From Pseudomonas putida (lineage in GTDB: Bacteria > Pseudomonadota > Gammaproteobacteria > Pseudomonadales > Pseudomonadaceae): a DNA stretch of 64,000 bases. The notes under the pieces are model-generated. The model was given only the letters and a program-made list of their open reading frames with translations. It did not search any database and was not told the origin of the DNA. Where the stretch lies: contig NZ_CP016634.1 in assembly GCF_002741075.1 (NCBI RefSeq), forward strand, positions 1,782,501 to 1,846,500, written 5' to 3'. The position numbers and the translations under genes were made by a program. This document shows positions 12,717 to 20,352 of the stretch, piece after piece (the stretch's first letter is position 1; each line of letters opens with the position of its first letter).

Positions 12717-13675
12717 TGGAACGCAAAGCCTGGCAAACCTGGGGCAAACACCTGCTGACGCTGTTGTTCGTGATCCTGATACCGGTGCTGCTCTACAGCC
12801 TTGCGCGCAATCTGGACTGGAACGAAGTGCGTCAGTCGCTGCTGGCCTACAAACCCGGCGCCCTGGCCGTGGGCTTGCTACTGGCGTTCACCAGCTACCT
12901 GGTGTTTGCCAGCTACGACCTGCTGGGGCGTGCCTATACCGGCCACCAACTGCCGGCACGCCAGGTGCTGCCGGTGGCGTTCGTCTGCTACGCCTTCAAC
13001 CTCAATTTCACCACCTGGGTTGGCGGTGTGGCGCTGCGCTATCGCCTGTACAGCCGGCTGGGTCTGGACACGCCGACCATCACCCGCATCCTCACCCTGA
13101 GCCTTCTGACCAACTGGGTCGGCTACATGCTGCTGGCCGGCACCGTGTTCACTTTGCGCCTGGTCAAGCTCCCGGAAAGCTGGGCCGTGGGCGCGACCGG
13201 CCTGCAATTGATCGGCATCGCGTTGCTGGCCCTGGCGCTGGGCTATCTGCTGGCCTGCGGCTTCGCCAAGCGCCGCACCTGGCGCCTGCGCGGGCACGAA
13301 CTGACCCTGCCCTCGCTGCGCCTGGCGCTGTGCCAAGTGGTCTTGGGCATGAGCAACTGGGCCTTGATGGCGGCGTTGATTCACTGGCTGCTACCCCATG
13401 ACCTGTTCTATCCGTCGATCCTCGGCATTCTGCTGATCAGTTGCGTTGCCGGCGTGGTCGCGCACATTCCTGCCGGGCTCGGTGTGCTGGAGGCGGTGTT
13501 CCTGGCGCTGCTCCATGGCCAGCTCGGCCAAGGCACCCTGGTGGCCGCGCTGCTGGGCTACCGCACCCTGTACTACCTGATCCCCTTGTTGTTGGCGCTG
13601 GTCATCTACCTGGTGCTGGAGAAGCGCGCCAAGACCCTTCGCCACCGTGGCAAGACCGCCTTGCGCAAGACCTGA
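12716..13675 (+). CDS. YbhN-like / lysylphosphatidylglycerol-synthase-TM-domain membrane protein
   Basis: A 319-residue integral membrane protein with about eight hydrophobic segments. It has the family features of the LPG synthase TM/UPF0104 group, such as VGGVALRYRLYSRLGL after the third helix and AHIPAGLGVLEAVFLALL near residue 255. The soluble aminoacyl-transferase domain of MprF is absent, so it is probably a lipid flippase or transporter rather than a lysyl transferase. It directly follows clsB with start and stop overlapping, so a role in moving or remodelling cardiolipin or related lipids is a reasonable inference. The C-terminus is very basic. Confidence 0.85.
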   Translation: MERKAWQTWGKHLLTLLFVILIPVLLYSLARNLDWNEVRQSLLAYKPGALAVGLLLAFTSYLVFASYDLLGRAYTGHQLPARQVLPVAFVCYAFNLNFTTWVGGVALRYRLYSRLGLDTPTITRILTLSLLTNWVGYMLLAGTVFTLRLVKLPESWAVGATGLQLIGIALLALALGYLLACGFAKRRTWRLRGHELTLPSLRLALCQVVLGMSNWALMAALIHWLLPHDLFYPSILGILLISCVAGVVAHIPAGLGVLEAVFLALLHGQLGQGTLVAALLGYRTLYYLIPLLLALVIYLVLEKRAKTLRHRGKTALRKT

Positions 13676-13740
13676 CGAAGGCCCTCGGGGCCGGGCGCGA
13701 CCAACCGTCGACCCGCCCGGCCCTGTCCAAGGACGCCCGG

Positions 13741-13827
13741 GTGATCACGTACTACTACGACACGCCGAGCCTGGGCCAGGCACGCGCCGACTGCGAACGC
13801 AAGGACGGGATCTGGCAAACCCATTGA
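13741..13827 (+). CDS. Possible 28-residue small protein (weak)
   Basis: From a GTG at 13741 a frame reads VITYYYDTPSLGQARADCER... and ends ...GIWQTH. The composition (Tyr cluster, then an amphipathic tail with one Cys) looks more protein-like than the neighbouring shadow frames, but I see no clear ribosome-binding site and do not recognise the sequence. It could equally be the remnant end of a decayed gene. The rest of the 242-base gap shows nothing else that I can name. Confidence 0.2.
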   Translation: MITYYYDTPSLGQARADCERKDGIWQTH

Positions 13828-13917
13828 CCGCTGGTCGCACCTGAGGAACGACGGGGCCTGGCGTGGGTTCAGCCGTAGTAATCGACAACGCTTTCCAACG
13901 CCAGGGAGATAGCCGCC

Positions 13918-14295
13918 ATGCCACGTGGAGATAAAGACAAGTACACCGACAAACAGAAACGCAAGGCCGAGCATATCGAGGAAAGCTACGAAGCCAAGGG
14001 CGTGTCCAAGGACGAAGCCGAATCCCGCGCCTGGGCCACGGTCAACAAGCAGTCAGGCGGAGGCGAACGCAAAGGCGGCTCGGGGCAGAAGAAAAGCCCG
14101 CAGGCCAAGCAAAAGTCCCGCGAGTCCTCGGCCAAGCGCGCTGCTGCCACCCGCCATGGCGTGCCACGGCCTGGGCAACGCCTGGAGGATATGACCAAGA
14201 CCGAGCTGATGGAGCGGGCGCGCAAACAACATATCGCCGGGCGCTCGACCATGCGCAAGGATGAGTTGATCGATGCCCTGCGCCATGCAGCCTGA
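13918..14295 (+). CDS. Basic hydrophilic protein with C-terminal Rho-N/SAP-like domain
   Basis: A 125-residue, strongly charged protein. The first 60 residues (KYTDKQKRKAEHIEESYEAK...) are Lys/Glu-rich, resembling proteins annotated in pseudomonads as plasmid stabilization proteins. A low-complexity Gln/Lys/Ser linker follows, and residues about 88-123 (LEDMTKTELMERARKQHIAG...) look like a Rho N-terminal or SAP-like helix-extended-loop-helix nucleic-acid-binding module. It is preceded by GGGAG. The setting among ligD, ku and other stress genes suggests a DNA-associated stress protein; this is inference. It converges on the metallothionein gene with a shared hairpin between them. Confidence 0.75.
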   Translation: MPRGDKDKYTDKQKRKAEHIEESYEAKGVSKDEAESRAWATVNKQSGGGERKGGSGQKKSPQAKQKSRESSAKRAAATRHGVPRPGQRLEDMTKTELMERARKQHIAGRSTMRKDELIDALRHAA

Positions 14296-14300
14296 CCCTA

Positions 14301-14319
14301 GGGGCCGCGTAGCGGCCCC
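14301..14319. terminator. Bidirectional terminator-like hairpin
   Basis: A perfect 8-base stem, GGGGCCGC / GCGGCCCC, with a 3-base loop, between two convergent genes. There is no strong U-run, so termination efficiency is uncertain. An almost identical hairpin occurs at 21018-21036. Confidence 0.6.
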
Positions 14320-14327
14320 CTAAGAGT

Positions 14328-14558
14328 TCAAGGCGAGATCGGATCACTGGCTGGGAAGGTCTCATCCAGCGCATTGTCCACAGTGGTTTCCTTCGGCTGC
14401 ACCCTCTCGGCACACTTGCAGTCGGCCATGCGGCACGGCTCGCCGTTGCGGTGGCCGGTGGCGCAGGCTTCGCAGCAATAAGCCTTGCCATCGTGCACCA
14501 CGGCATTGGCATCCACAGTGCAGGAACAATGATTACAGGCACAACGTTGCTCGGTCAT
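14328..14558 (-). CDS. bmtA: Metallothionein, pseudomonad BmtA type
   Basis: A 76-residue protein with ten cysteines (residues 6, 8, 11, 13, 28, 29, 32, 42, 47, 49) and histidines at 10, 22 and 36. The arrangement CxCxxCxC...CCxxC...C....CxC matches the bacterial metallothionein family that binds Zn/Cd in a single zinc-finger-like fold. The C-terminal 20 residues lack Cys and carry the acidic tail LDETFPASDPIS, outside the metal-binding domain. An AAGGAG sequence eight bases upstream supports the start and lies inside the last codons of the preceding gene, so the two are probably translated from one message. Confidence 0.93.
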   Translation of the reverse strand: MTEQRCACNHCSCTVDANAVVHDGKAYCCEACATGHRNGEPCRMADCKCAERVQPKETTVDNALDETFPASDPISP

Positions 14559-14560
14559 GA

Positions 14561-15031
14561 TCAGCTCCTTTCATCGTCATCATCGGTCGGTGAAACCTCG
14601 TCGGTCCACGGCTCGCCATCCAAAGGGTTGGAACGGGCCAGTTCGGCCTCGTCCAGGCCTATGCCACCACCAATCTCATGCTCCTGCACCCTACGCAGCG
14701 TTTTGTCTGCCGGACCGCCGGCACCGCCCGGTTCATAAGGGTCGCGGGCGCCGGTCTGGTCGTAGAGGGTGTCCGGGCTCAGGTCATCGAAGGTGACGTT
14801 GTCTTCATGCAGGCTGTCGCTCAGGGCTTCGCCTCCGGTCATACCACTTTCGGCCACACGCCCTGGCGGGAACTGCTGTTCAACTTCCTGGGCGGGACGT
14901 TCGTCGCCTGCACGGCCTTCGCGCTCGTCATGGCGGTCGCTGAAATCCAGTTCGTGCACGCTGCCCATGCGGTCCTCGGTATCGTCGATCTCAGCCGGGG
15001 GCCTGGTTTTGGGATCGTCTGGCTGGGACAT
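14561..15031 (-). CDS. Acidic, disordered hydrophilic protein (hypothetical)
   Basis: A 156-residue protein dominated by Asp, Glu, Gly and Pro, with no hydrophobic core segments. Recognisable stretches are DDTEDRMGSVHELDFSDR, LHEDNVTFDDLSPDTLYD and IGLDEAELARSNPLDGEPW. The composition is that of a hydrophilin-like stress protein. I do not know a function. The ATG at 15031 is chosen because the longer frame (to 16012) runs antisense through ligD. It lies divergent from ligD and immediately upstream of the metallothionein gene, sharing its transcript, which fits general-stress expression. Confidence 0.75.
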   Translation of the reverse strand: MSQPDDPKTRPPAEIDDTEDRMGSVHELDFSDRHDEREGRAGDERPAQEVEQQFPPGRVAESGMTGGEALSDSLHEDNVTFDDLSPDTLYDQTGARDPYEPGGAGGPADKTLRRVQEHEIGGGIGLDEAELARSNPLDGEPWTDEVSPTDDDDERS

Positions 15032-15088
15032 CACGGCTCTCCGTCGGGTGGGTTCATGCGGTCGACTGCCGGAGCCGGACAATGATTC

Positions 15089-15134
15089 AGAGTTTCTGCC
15101 CGGCGGCGCAGGCCGGGGAAAAATTCTGAACTCT
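15089..15134. promoter_or_regulatory. Two-step inverted repeat in the ligD divergent promoter region
   Basis: An outer pair AGAGTT / AACTCT encloses an inner pair CCCGGC / GCCGGG within the 159-base region shared by ligD and the divergent hydrophilic-protein gene. It could be an operator or a transcript hairpin. No regulator is assigned. Confidence 0.35.
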
Positions 15135-15190
15135 CGAGCGCGACGCTCTCTCCCACGTCTAGAGACCCGCGAACCCTCCCGGAGCCCGCC

Positions 15191-17695
15191 ATGGCCAAGC
15201 CCCTGCAGGAGTACCAGCGCAAGCGCGACTTCAATGCCACGCCCGAGCCTGCCGGCGCCCGCCGCGGCGGCCGAGCGGTGCATGCCTTGCAGTACTGCAT
15301 CCAGAAACACGACGCCAGCCACCTGCATTACGACTTTCGCCTGGAACTGGACGGCACCCTCAAGAGCTGGGCCATTCCCAAGGGCCCATCGCTGGACCCG
15401 AAGGTGCGCCGCCTGGCCATCCACGTGGAAGACCATCCGCTCGATTACGCCAATTTCGAAGGCCATATCCCCGAGGGCCATTACGGCGCAGGCGATGTGA
15501 TCGTCTGGGACCGTGGTGTGTGGGAGCCGGAGGGCGACCCGCACAGCGCCTATGCCAAGGGCAAGCTGCGCTTTCGCCTGCAAGGCGAAAAGCTCGCCGG
15601 GGTCTGGAACCTGTTCCGCACCCACCTGGCCGGCAAGAAGGAGCAGTGGATGCTGGTCAAGTCCGACGATGACCAGGCCCGCAGCGAAACCGACTACAGC
15701 ATCGTCGACGCCCAACCCGACAGCGTGTTGAGCGAGCGCACCCTGGTGCCTCGCCGAGCCAAGCCCCCTGCGAAGCCCTCCCAACGAACGGCCAGCCCCC
15801 GAGCACGCGCCAGCAGCGCCAGAAACGCCAGAAACGCCGAGTTGCCCGAACGCCTGGAACCCCAGTTGGCCACCCTGGTCGACGCCCCGCCGACCGGTGA
15901 CTGGCGCTATGAAGTCAAGTTCGACGGCTATCGCATCCTGGCCCGCATCGAGGGGGCGCAGGTGCGCCTGTTCACCCGCAACGGCCACGACTGGAGCGCC
16001 AAGATGCCCCACCAGGTGGCTGCCCTGCGCAAGCTCAAGCTCAAGTCCGCCTGGCTCGATGGCGAAGTGGTGGTGGCCGGCGAAAACGGTCTGGCTGACT
16101 TCCAGGCGCTACAGAACGCCTTCGATACCGAGCACGACGAGCGCATCACCTACTACCTGTTCGACCTGCCCTTTCTCGGCGGCCAAGACCTGCGCCAGGT
16201 GCCCTTGCAGGATCGTCGCGAGACCTTGCGGCAATTGTTGGAGGGCCGTGAGTCGGCGCAGGTCAAGTATTCGGCCGACTTCGACCAACCCGTCGATTCG
16301 CTGCTCGACAGCGCCTGTCGCCTGGAGCTCGAAGGGCTGATCGGCAAGCGCGCCGACAGCCCCTATAGCGGTCGGCGCAGCAGCGACTGGATCAAGCTCA
16401 AGTGCAAGCAGCGCCAGGAGTTCGTGATCATCGGCTATACCGACCCCAAGGGCAGTCGCAATGCCTTTGGCGCCCTGCTGTTGGCCCTGCATGACAACGA
16501 CAGCGGTCAGTTGCGCTACGCCGGCAAGGTCGGCACCGGGTTCAGCGCCACCACGCTGGACAGCATCCATGCCCGGCTCAAGCCACTGGAGGTGGACAAG
16601 CCCGCCCTGGCCAAGCCGCCCACCGGTGCCGATGCCCGAGGCGTGCATTGGCTCAAGCCCCAGCTGCTGGCCGAGGTCGCCTATGCTCAGATGACCCGTG
16701 ACGGCGTGGTGCGCCACTCGGTGTTTCATGGCCTGCGCGATGACAAACCCGCATCCGCCATCGACCTGGAGCGCGCCATGCCCAAGACACGCGTCGCCAA
16801 GCCCGCCTCCGAACCCCTGCTCGGTGATCTGCGCCTGACCCACCCGGAACGGGTGATCGATGCCACCAGCGGCGTGACCAAGCGCCAGGTCGCCGAGTAT
16901 TACGCCCAGGTAGCGCCGTGGATCCTGCCCCAGCTCAAGGACCGCCCCGTGGCCTTGGTGCGGGCACCGGATGGCTTGGGCGGCGAGCTGTTCTTCCAAA
17001 AAAACGCAGGCCAACTGCATATCCCAGGCGTGGTGAGCTACAGCAAAACCCAGGCTGGCCAGGCTGCGATGATCCTCAACAGCGCCGAAAGCCTGTTGGG
17101 CGCGGTGCAGATGAACACGCTCGAACTGCACACCTGGAACGGCACCGACAAGGACTTCGGCAAGCCCGACCGCTTTGTCCTCGACCTGGACCCAGACCCG
17201 GCGCTGCCCTGGAAGGCCATGCTCGAAGCCACGCAACTGACCCTCACCCTGCTCGACGAGCTGGGCCTGAACGTGTTCCTCAAGACCAGCGGCGGCAAAG
17301 GCATGCACTTGGTGGTGCCGCTGACCCGCCGCGCAGGCTGGGACGAGGTGAAAGACTTCAGCCATGCCATCGTCGAGTACCTGGCCCGGCTCTTCCCCGA
17401 GCGCCTGAGCGCGGTGTCAGGGCCCAAGAACCGGGTCGGGCGGATCTTCATCGACTACCTGCGCAACGGCAAAGGTGCGACCACGGTCAGCGCCTACTCG
17501 CTGCGCGCCCGTGAGGGCCTGCCGGTGTCGGTGCCGATCTGGCCCGAGGAGCTGCCCCAGCTCAAGGGCGCCAACCAATGGCACATCGGCAACGTGGTCG
17601 AACGACTGGCCGAGGTCGATGACCCCTGGAAGGATCTGACCAAGACCCGGCAGTCGATCACCGCGCGCATGCGCAAGCAGCTGGGCCTGGACTGA
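15191..17695 (+). CDS. ligD: ATP-dependent DNA ligase D (phosphoesterase-ligase-polymerase)
   Basis: An 834-residue three-domain NHEJ enzyme in the pseudomonad order. The 3'-phosphoesterase domain (about 30-180) has HYDFRLE with H40, H46, D48, R50 and H82 in the expected active-site places. The adenylation domain (about 220-520) has the nucleotidyl-lysine motif KFDGYR (Lys243) and DGEVV. The primase-polymerase domain (about 545-830) has the catalytic pair in VLDLDPDP (D665, D667). A Lys/Pro/Arg-rich linker separates the first two. With Ku (21040-21882) it forms the two-component bacterial end-joining pathway. Such genes are commonly active in stationary phase, in line with the stress-type neighbours. 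Confidence 0.97.
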   Translation: MAKPLQEYQRKRDFNATPEPAGARRGGRAVHALQYCIQKHDASHLHYDFRLELDGTLKSWAIPKGPSLDPKVRRLAIHVEDHPLDYANFEGHIPEGHYGAGDVIVWDRGVWEPEGDPHSAYAKGKLRFRLQGEKLAGVWNLFRTHLAGKKEQWMLVKSDDDQARSETDYSIVDAQPDSVLSERTLVPRRAKPPAKPSQRTASPRARASSARNARNAELPERLEPQLATLVDAPPTGDWRYEVKFDGYRILARIEGAQVRLFTRNGHDWSAKMPHQVAALRKLKLKSAWLDGEVVVAGENGLADFQALQNAFDTEHDERITYYLFDLPFLGGQDLRQVPLQDRRETLRQLLEGRESAQVKYSADFDQPVDSLLDSACRLELEGLIGKRADSPYSGRRSSDWIKLKCKQRQEFVIIGYTDPKGSRNAFGALLLALHDNDSGQLRYAGKVGTGFSATTLDSIHARLKPLEVDKPALAKPPTGADARGVHWLKPQLLAEVAYAQMTRDGVVRHSVFHGLRDDKPASAIDLERAMPKTRVAKPASEPLLGDLRLTHPERVIDATSGVTKRQVAEYYAQVAPWILPQLKDRPVALVRAPDGLGGELFFQKNAGQLHIPGVVSYSKTQAGQAAMILNSAESLLGAVQMNTLELHTWNGTDKDFGKPDRFVLDLDPDPALPWKAMLEATQLTLTLLDELGLNVFLKTSGGKGMHLVVPLTRRAGWDEVKDFSHAIVEYLARLFPERLSAVSGPKNRVGRIFIDYLRNGKGATTVSAYSLRAREGLPVSVPIWPEELPQLKGANQWHIGNVVERLAEVDDPWKDLTKTRQSITARMRKQLGLD

Positions 17696-17943
17696 TGGCC
17701 GTGCTGCTCGACGTAGTGCAATGGCCGGCCATGCTGCTGACCGTGCTGGCTGCCTGGTGCATCGGTTCCCGCCAGCCGCGCCGCCGCCGTGTCGGCTTCT
17801 GCTGCTTCATCAGCAGCAACGTGCTGTGGGTGATCTGGGGCTGGCAGGTACAGGCCTGGGCCCTGATCGTCCTGCAGTTCTGCCTGTGCGCCATGAACTT
17901 GCGCGGTTGGAAGAAGAACACCACGGGGGAGCCGAGCACATGA
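17695..17943 (+). CDS. Small membrane protein, unknown function
   Basis: An 82-residue protein with two to three hydrophobic helices (about residues 8-22, 34-50 and 54-68) separated by the basic loop GSRQPRRRRVG and ending with a charged tail. The start overlaps the ligD stop (TGATG) and its own stop overlaps the next start (ATGA), so it is embedded in a coupled transcript from ligD into the ACAD-like/PIG-L genes. I do not recognise a named family with certainty. It may be a membrane anchor or accessory for the following enzymes. Confidence 0.7.
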   Translation: MAVLLDVVQWPAMLLTVLAAWCIGSRQPRRRRVGFCCFISSNVLWVIWGWQVQAWALIVLQFCLCAMNLRGWKKNTTGEPST

Positions 17944-18983
17944 GCATCATCCAGGACTTCGACCTGACCAACCTCGACCGCCTGCTGCGGGCATTCACCG
18001 AACGTCCCCAGGCACTGAATCTCGACACACAACTGCCCGTGCTGATGCAGGCTTTGCAGTCCGACCATCTGGACCTGCTGCCCCTGCCCGGCCAAGGGCA
18101 CACCCTGCAGCGCTGGCAGACCCTCGCCCGCATCGCCGGTTGCGATCTCGCCCTGGCCAAGCTCTATGAAGGCCATACCGACGCCCTGGCTATCCTCGCC
18201 GAGTGCGGTGCACCGCATCTGGTGGGCGACGGTCTCTGGGGCGTATGGGCCGCCGAGCCGCCGGATGCCCGGGCGCGCATCCTCACCCGCCAGGGTGAGC
18301 AGGTACGCCTGGGTGGGCGCAAGGCCTGGTGCTCTGGCGCCTTGCAGATCGACCGAGCCTTGATCACTGCCTGGGACGATGACGACCAGCCCCAGCTGGT
18401 GGCCATCGAGTTGGCCCATCCCAGCCAGCATATCCAGGTGGAGCAATGGCAAGCCGTGGGCATGGCCACCACGACCAGTGTTCAGATCGCTTTCGACGAT
18501 GCCCCCGGGATTGCCGTGGGCCGGCCTGGGCAATACCTCATGCGCCCAGGTTTCTGGCACGGCGGCGCGGGTATCGCCGCCTGTTGGTATGGTGCAGCCG
18601 AAGCCCTGGCGGACTACCTGCGCGAACATTGCCGCAAACCGGCGCCGGACGCCCATGCCCTGGCGCACCTGGGCGCGGTGGACGCTGCACTGTACGGCGC
18701 GCGCGCAGCACTGCGCGAATGCGCGGGATGGATCGACCGGCAGCCGAGCGCCGACGCCAGCTTCGAGGTACGCCGCACCCGCGCCCAGGTCGAGCATGCG
18801 GTGGAGCAAGTGATCCACCATGTGGGCCGAGCATTGGGCGCCACACCCTTTTGCCGCAGCAGCCACTTCGCCCGATTGAGTGCCGACTTGCCGGTCTATC
18901 TGCGCCAGAGCCACGCCGAACGCGATTTGGCGGCGCTCGGGCAACAACTGGCCCAGGTGCCAGCCGGGGCGTGGCAGCTATGA
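17940..18983 (+). CDS. Acyl-CoA dehydrogenase-like protein (divergent)
   Basis: A 347-residue protein with acyl-CoA dehydrogenase organisation: a helical N-domain, a beta-barrel core with VRLGGRKAWCSGA and QWQAVGMATTTSVQIAFDD, and a helical C-domain. It is shorter than typical family members (about 380), and the usual C-terminal EGxxEIQ catalytic-base segment is missing, so normal acyl-CoA oxidation is doubtful. Possible alternatives are a flavin-dependent oxidase, an N-hydroxylase-like enzyme, or a non-catalytic scaffold. It begins a four-gene set with PIG-L deacetylase, methyltransferase and glycosyltransferase genes, three of the four junctions being overlapping or nearly so. Confidence 0.75.
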   Translation: MSIIQDFDLTNLDRLLRAFTERPQALNLDTQLPVLMQALQSDHLDLLPLPGQGHTLQRWQTLARIAGCDLALAKLYEGHTDALAILAECGAPHLVGDGLWGVWAAEPPDARARILTRQGEQVRLGGRKAWCSGALQIDRALITAWDDDDQPQLVAIELAHPSQHIQVEQWQAVGMATTTSVQIAFDDAPGIAVGRPGQYLMRPGFWHGGAGIAACWYGAAEALADYLREHCRKPAPDAHALAHLGAVDAALYGARAALRECAGWIDRQPSADASFEVRRTRAQVEHAVEQVIHHVGRALGATPFCRSSHFARLSADLPVYLRQSHAERDLAALGQQLAQVPAGAWQL

Positions 18984-19735
18984 GCGACGATCCGATAAAA
19001 AACGGCAGAGGCACCCCCTGGAGCCAATGGCAGCAGTCTGCCCATCTGGCCCGGGCCACCTGGATCACCCCCGACCAGTTGTGCCCGCCCGGGCGACGCC
19101 TGGTAGTGGTGGCACCGCATCCGGACGACGAGATCCTCATGGCAGGTGGCCTGTTGGCGGGTTTCAGGGGGCGCGAGCAGGACCTGTTACTGATCTCGGT
19201 CACCGATGGCGAGGCCAGCCATCCCGGCTCCAGTCAGTGGACCGAACACCGCCTGCGCCGGCAACGGCCACTGGAAAGTCGCCAGGCCTTGCAGCAACTG
19301 GGCCTGGACCTTGCCCACCTCGACTGGCACCGGCTGCACCTCAAGGACGGCGCGGTCCCGCGCGACGAAGCCTTTCTGCTCAACCACCTTGGTCAACTGC
19401 TCAAGACCGATGACCTGCTGCTGACCACCTGGCGCGGCGACGGTCATGCCGATCATGAGGCCGTCGGCCGCGCTGCTGCCCAGGCCTGCCAGGCCCACAA
19501 GGTACAGCTGGCCGAGGTCCCTGTCTGGGCATGGCATTGGGCCGACCCGGACGATCCCCGCCTGCCCTGGCCAAGGGCACATCGCATCGCGCTGGATGAA
19601 ACCCGCCTGGCCCGCAAGCGCCAGGCGCTGTCAGCGCATCTGAGCCAGCTGCAGGTCGATGGCGAGCGCCCACCGGTGTTGAAGCCCGCCCTGCTGGAGT
19701 GCCTGTTGCAGCCTTTCGAACTGGTTCTGCTTTGA
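18980..19735 (+). CDS. PIG-L family deacetylase (LmbE-like)
   Basis: A 251-residue zinc-dependent deacetylase with the family signature APHPDDE (residues 45-51; likely metal ligands H47 and D50) and a second metal/catalytic block GDGHADHE (153-160). PIG-L/LmbE enzymes remove acetyl groups from GlcNAc-type sugars, as in GPI, mycothiol (MshB) and bacillithiol (BshB) synthesis. The ATG overlaps the stop of the ACAD-like gene. The next two genes encode a NodS-like methyltransferase and a GT2 enzyme, which suggests a sugar-containing product. The actual substrate is unknown. Confidence 0.88.
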   Translation: MSDDPIKNGRGTPWSQWQQSAHLARATWITPDQLCPPGRRLVVVAPHPDDEILMAGGLLAGFRGREQDLLLISVTDGEASHPGSSQWTEHRLRRQRPLESRQALQQLGLDLAHLDWHRLHLKDGAVPRDEAFLLNHLGQLLKTDDLLLTTWRGDGHADHEAVGRAAAQACQAHKVQLAEVPVWAWHWADPDDPRLPWPRAHRIALDETRLARKRQALSAHLSQLQVDGERPPVLKPALLECLLQPFELVLL

Positions 19736-19752
19736 ATACCAACGGAGTCGCC

Positions 19753-20352
19753 ATGAGCCTTGATGCGCAGTATTTCGCCGACCTGTACGCCTCCAGCGAC
19801 GACCCCTGGGCGTTCCGCACTCGCTGGTATGAGCGGCGTAAACGCGAGCTGGTGCTCGCCAGCCTGCCGCAACAGTGCTATCGACGCATCTTCGAGCCCG
19901 CCTGCGCCAACGGTGAGCTCAGCGTCCTGCTGGCCGAGCGCTGCGCCACGCTGTTGTGCCAGGACATCGACGCCACTGCGGTGAGCCTCGCCCGCGAGCG
20001 CCTGGCCGCCGCGGGCCACGCACAGGTCGAGCAAGGCCGCCTGCCCGGCGATTGGCCCGGCGGCCAATTCGACCTGATCGTCTTGAGCGAGATTGGCTAC
20101 TACCTGGACCCGACGGACTGGTTGCAGGTGATCGAGCAATCGGTGGCCAGCCTCAGCGATGACGGCGGCTTGCTGGCCTGCCACTGGCGCCACCCGATCG
20201 TCGGCTGCCCCCAGGATGGCCGCGATGTGCATGAGCTGTTGGCTCGGCACCTGCCGCTGTACCCGGTGCTGCGCCACGAAGAGGCGGATTTTTTACTTGA
20301 ATACTGGTCGTGCCAGCCCAGCGTGGTGGACCTGGACGAGACCTGCCCATGA
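19753..20352 (+). CDS. SAM-dependent methyltransferase, NodS-like
   Basis: A 199-residue class I methyltransferase. The opening DPWAFRTRWYERRKRE resembles the NodS start region, followed by the SAM-binding motif FEPACANGELS (residues 47-57) and the acidic loop CQDID. NodS N-methylates deacetylated chitooligosaccharides after the NodB deacetylase. A PIG-L deacetylase directly upstream makes an N-methyl-aminosugar an attractive guess, but only a guess. The ATG at 19753 follows CGGAG; a longer in-frame start at 19699 would overlap the PIG-L gene. The stop overlaps the GT2 start. Confidence 0.83.
   Translation: MSLDAQYFADLYASSDDPWAFRTRWYERRKRELVLASLPQQCYRRIFEPACANGELSVLLAERCATLLCQDIDATAVSLARERLAAAGHAQVEQGRLPGDWPGGQFDLIVLSEIGYYLDPTDWLQVIEQSVASLSDDGGLLACHWRHPIVGCPQDGRDVHELLARHLPLYPVLRHEEADFLLEYWSCQPSVVDLDETCP

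Noticed and set aside
16109..17365. Minus-strand open frame of 418 codons within ligD
   Set aside because: It is antisense to clear LigD ligase and polymerase motifs, with no start signal or family resemblance.
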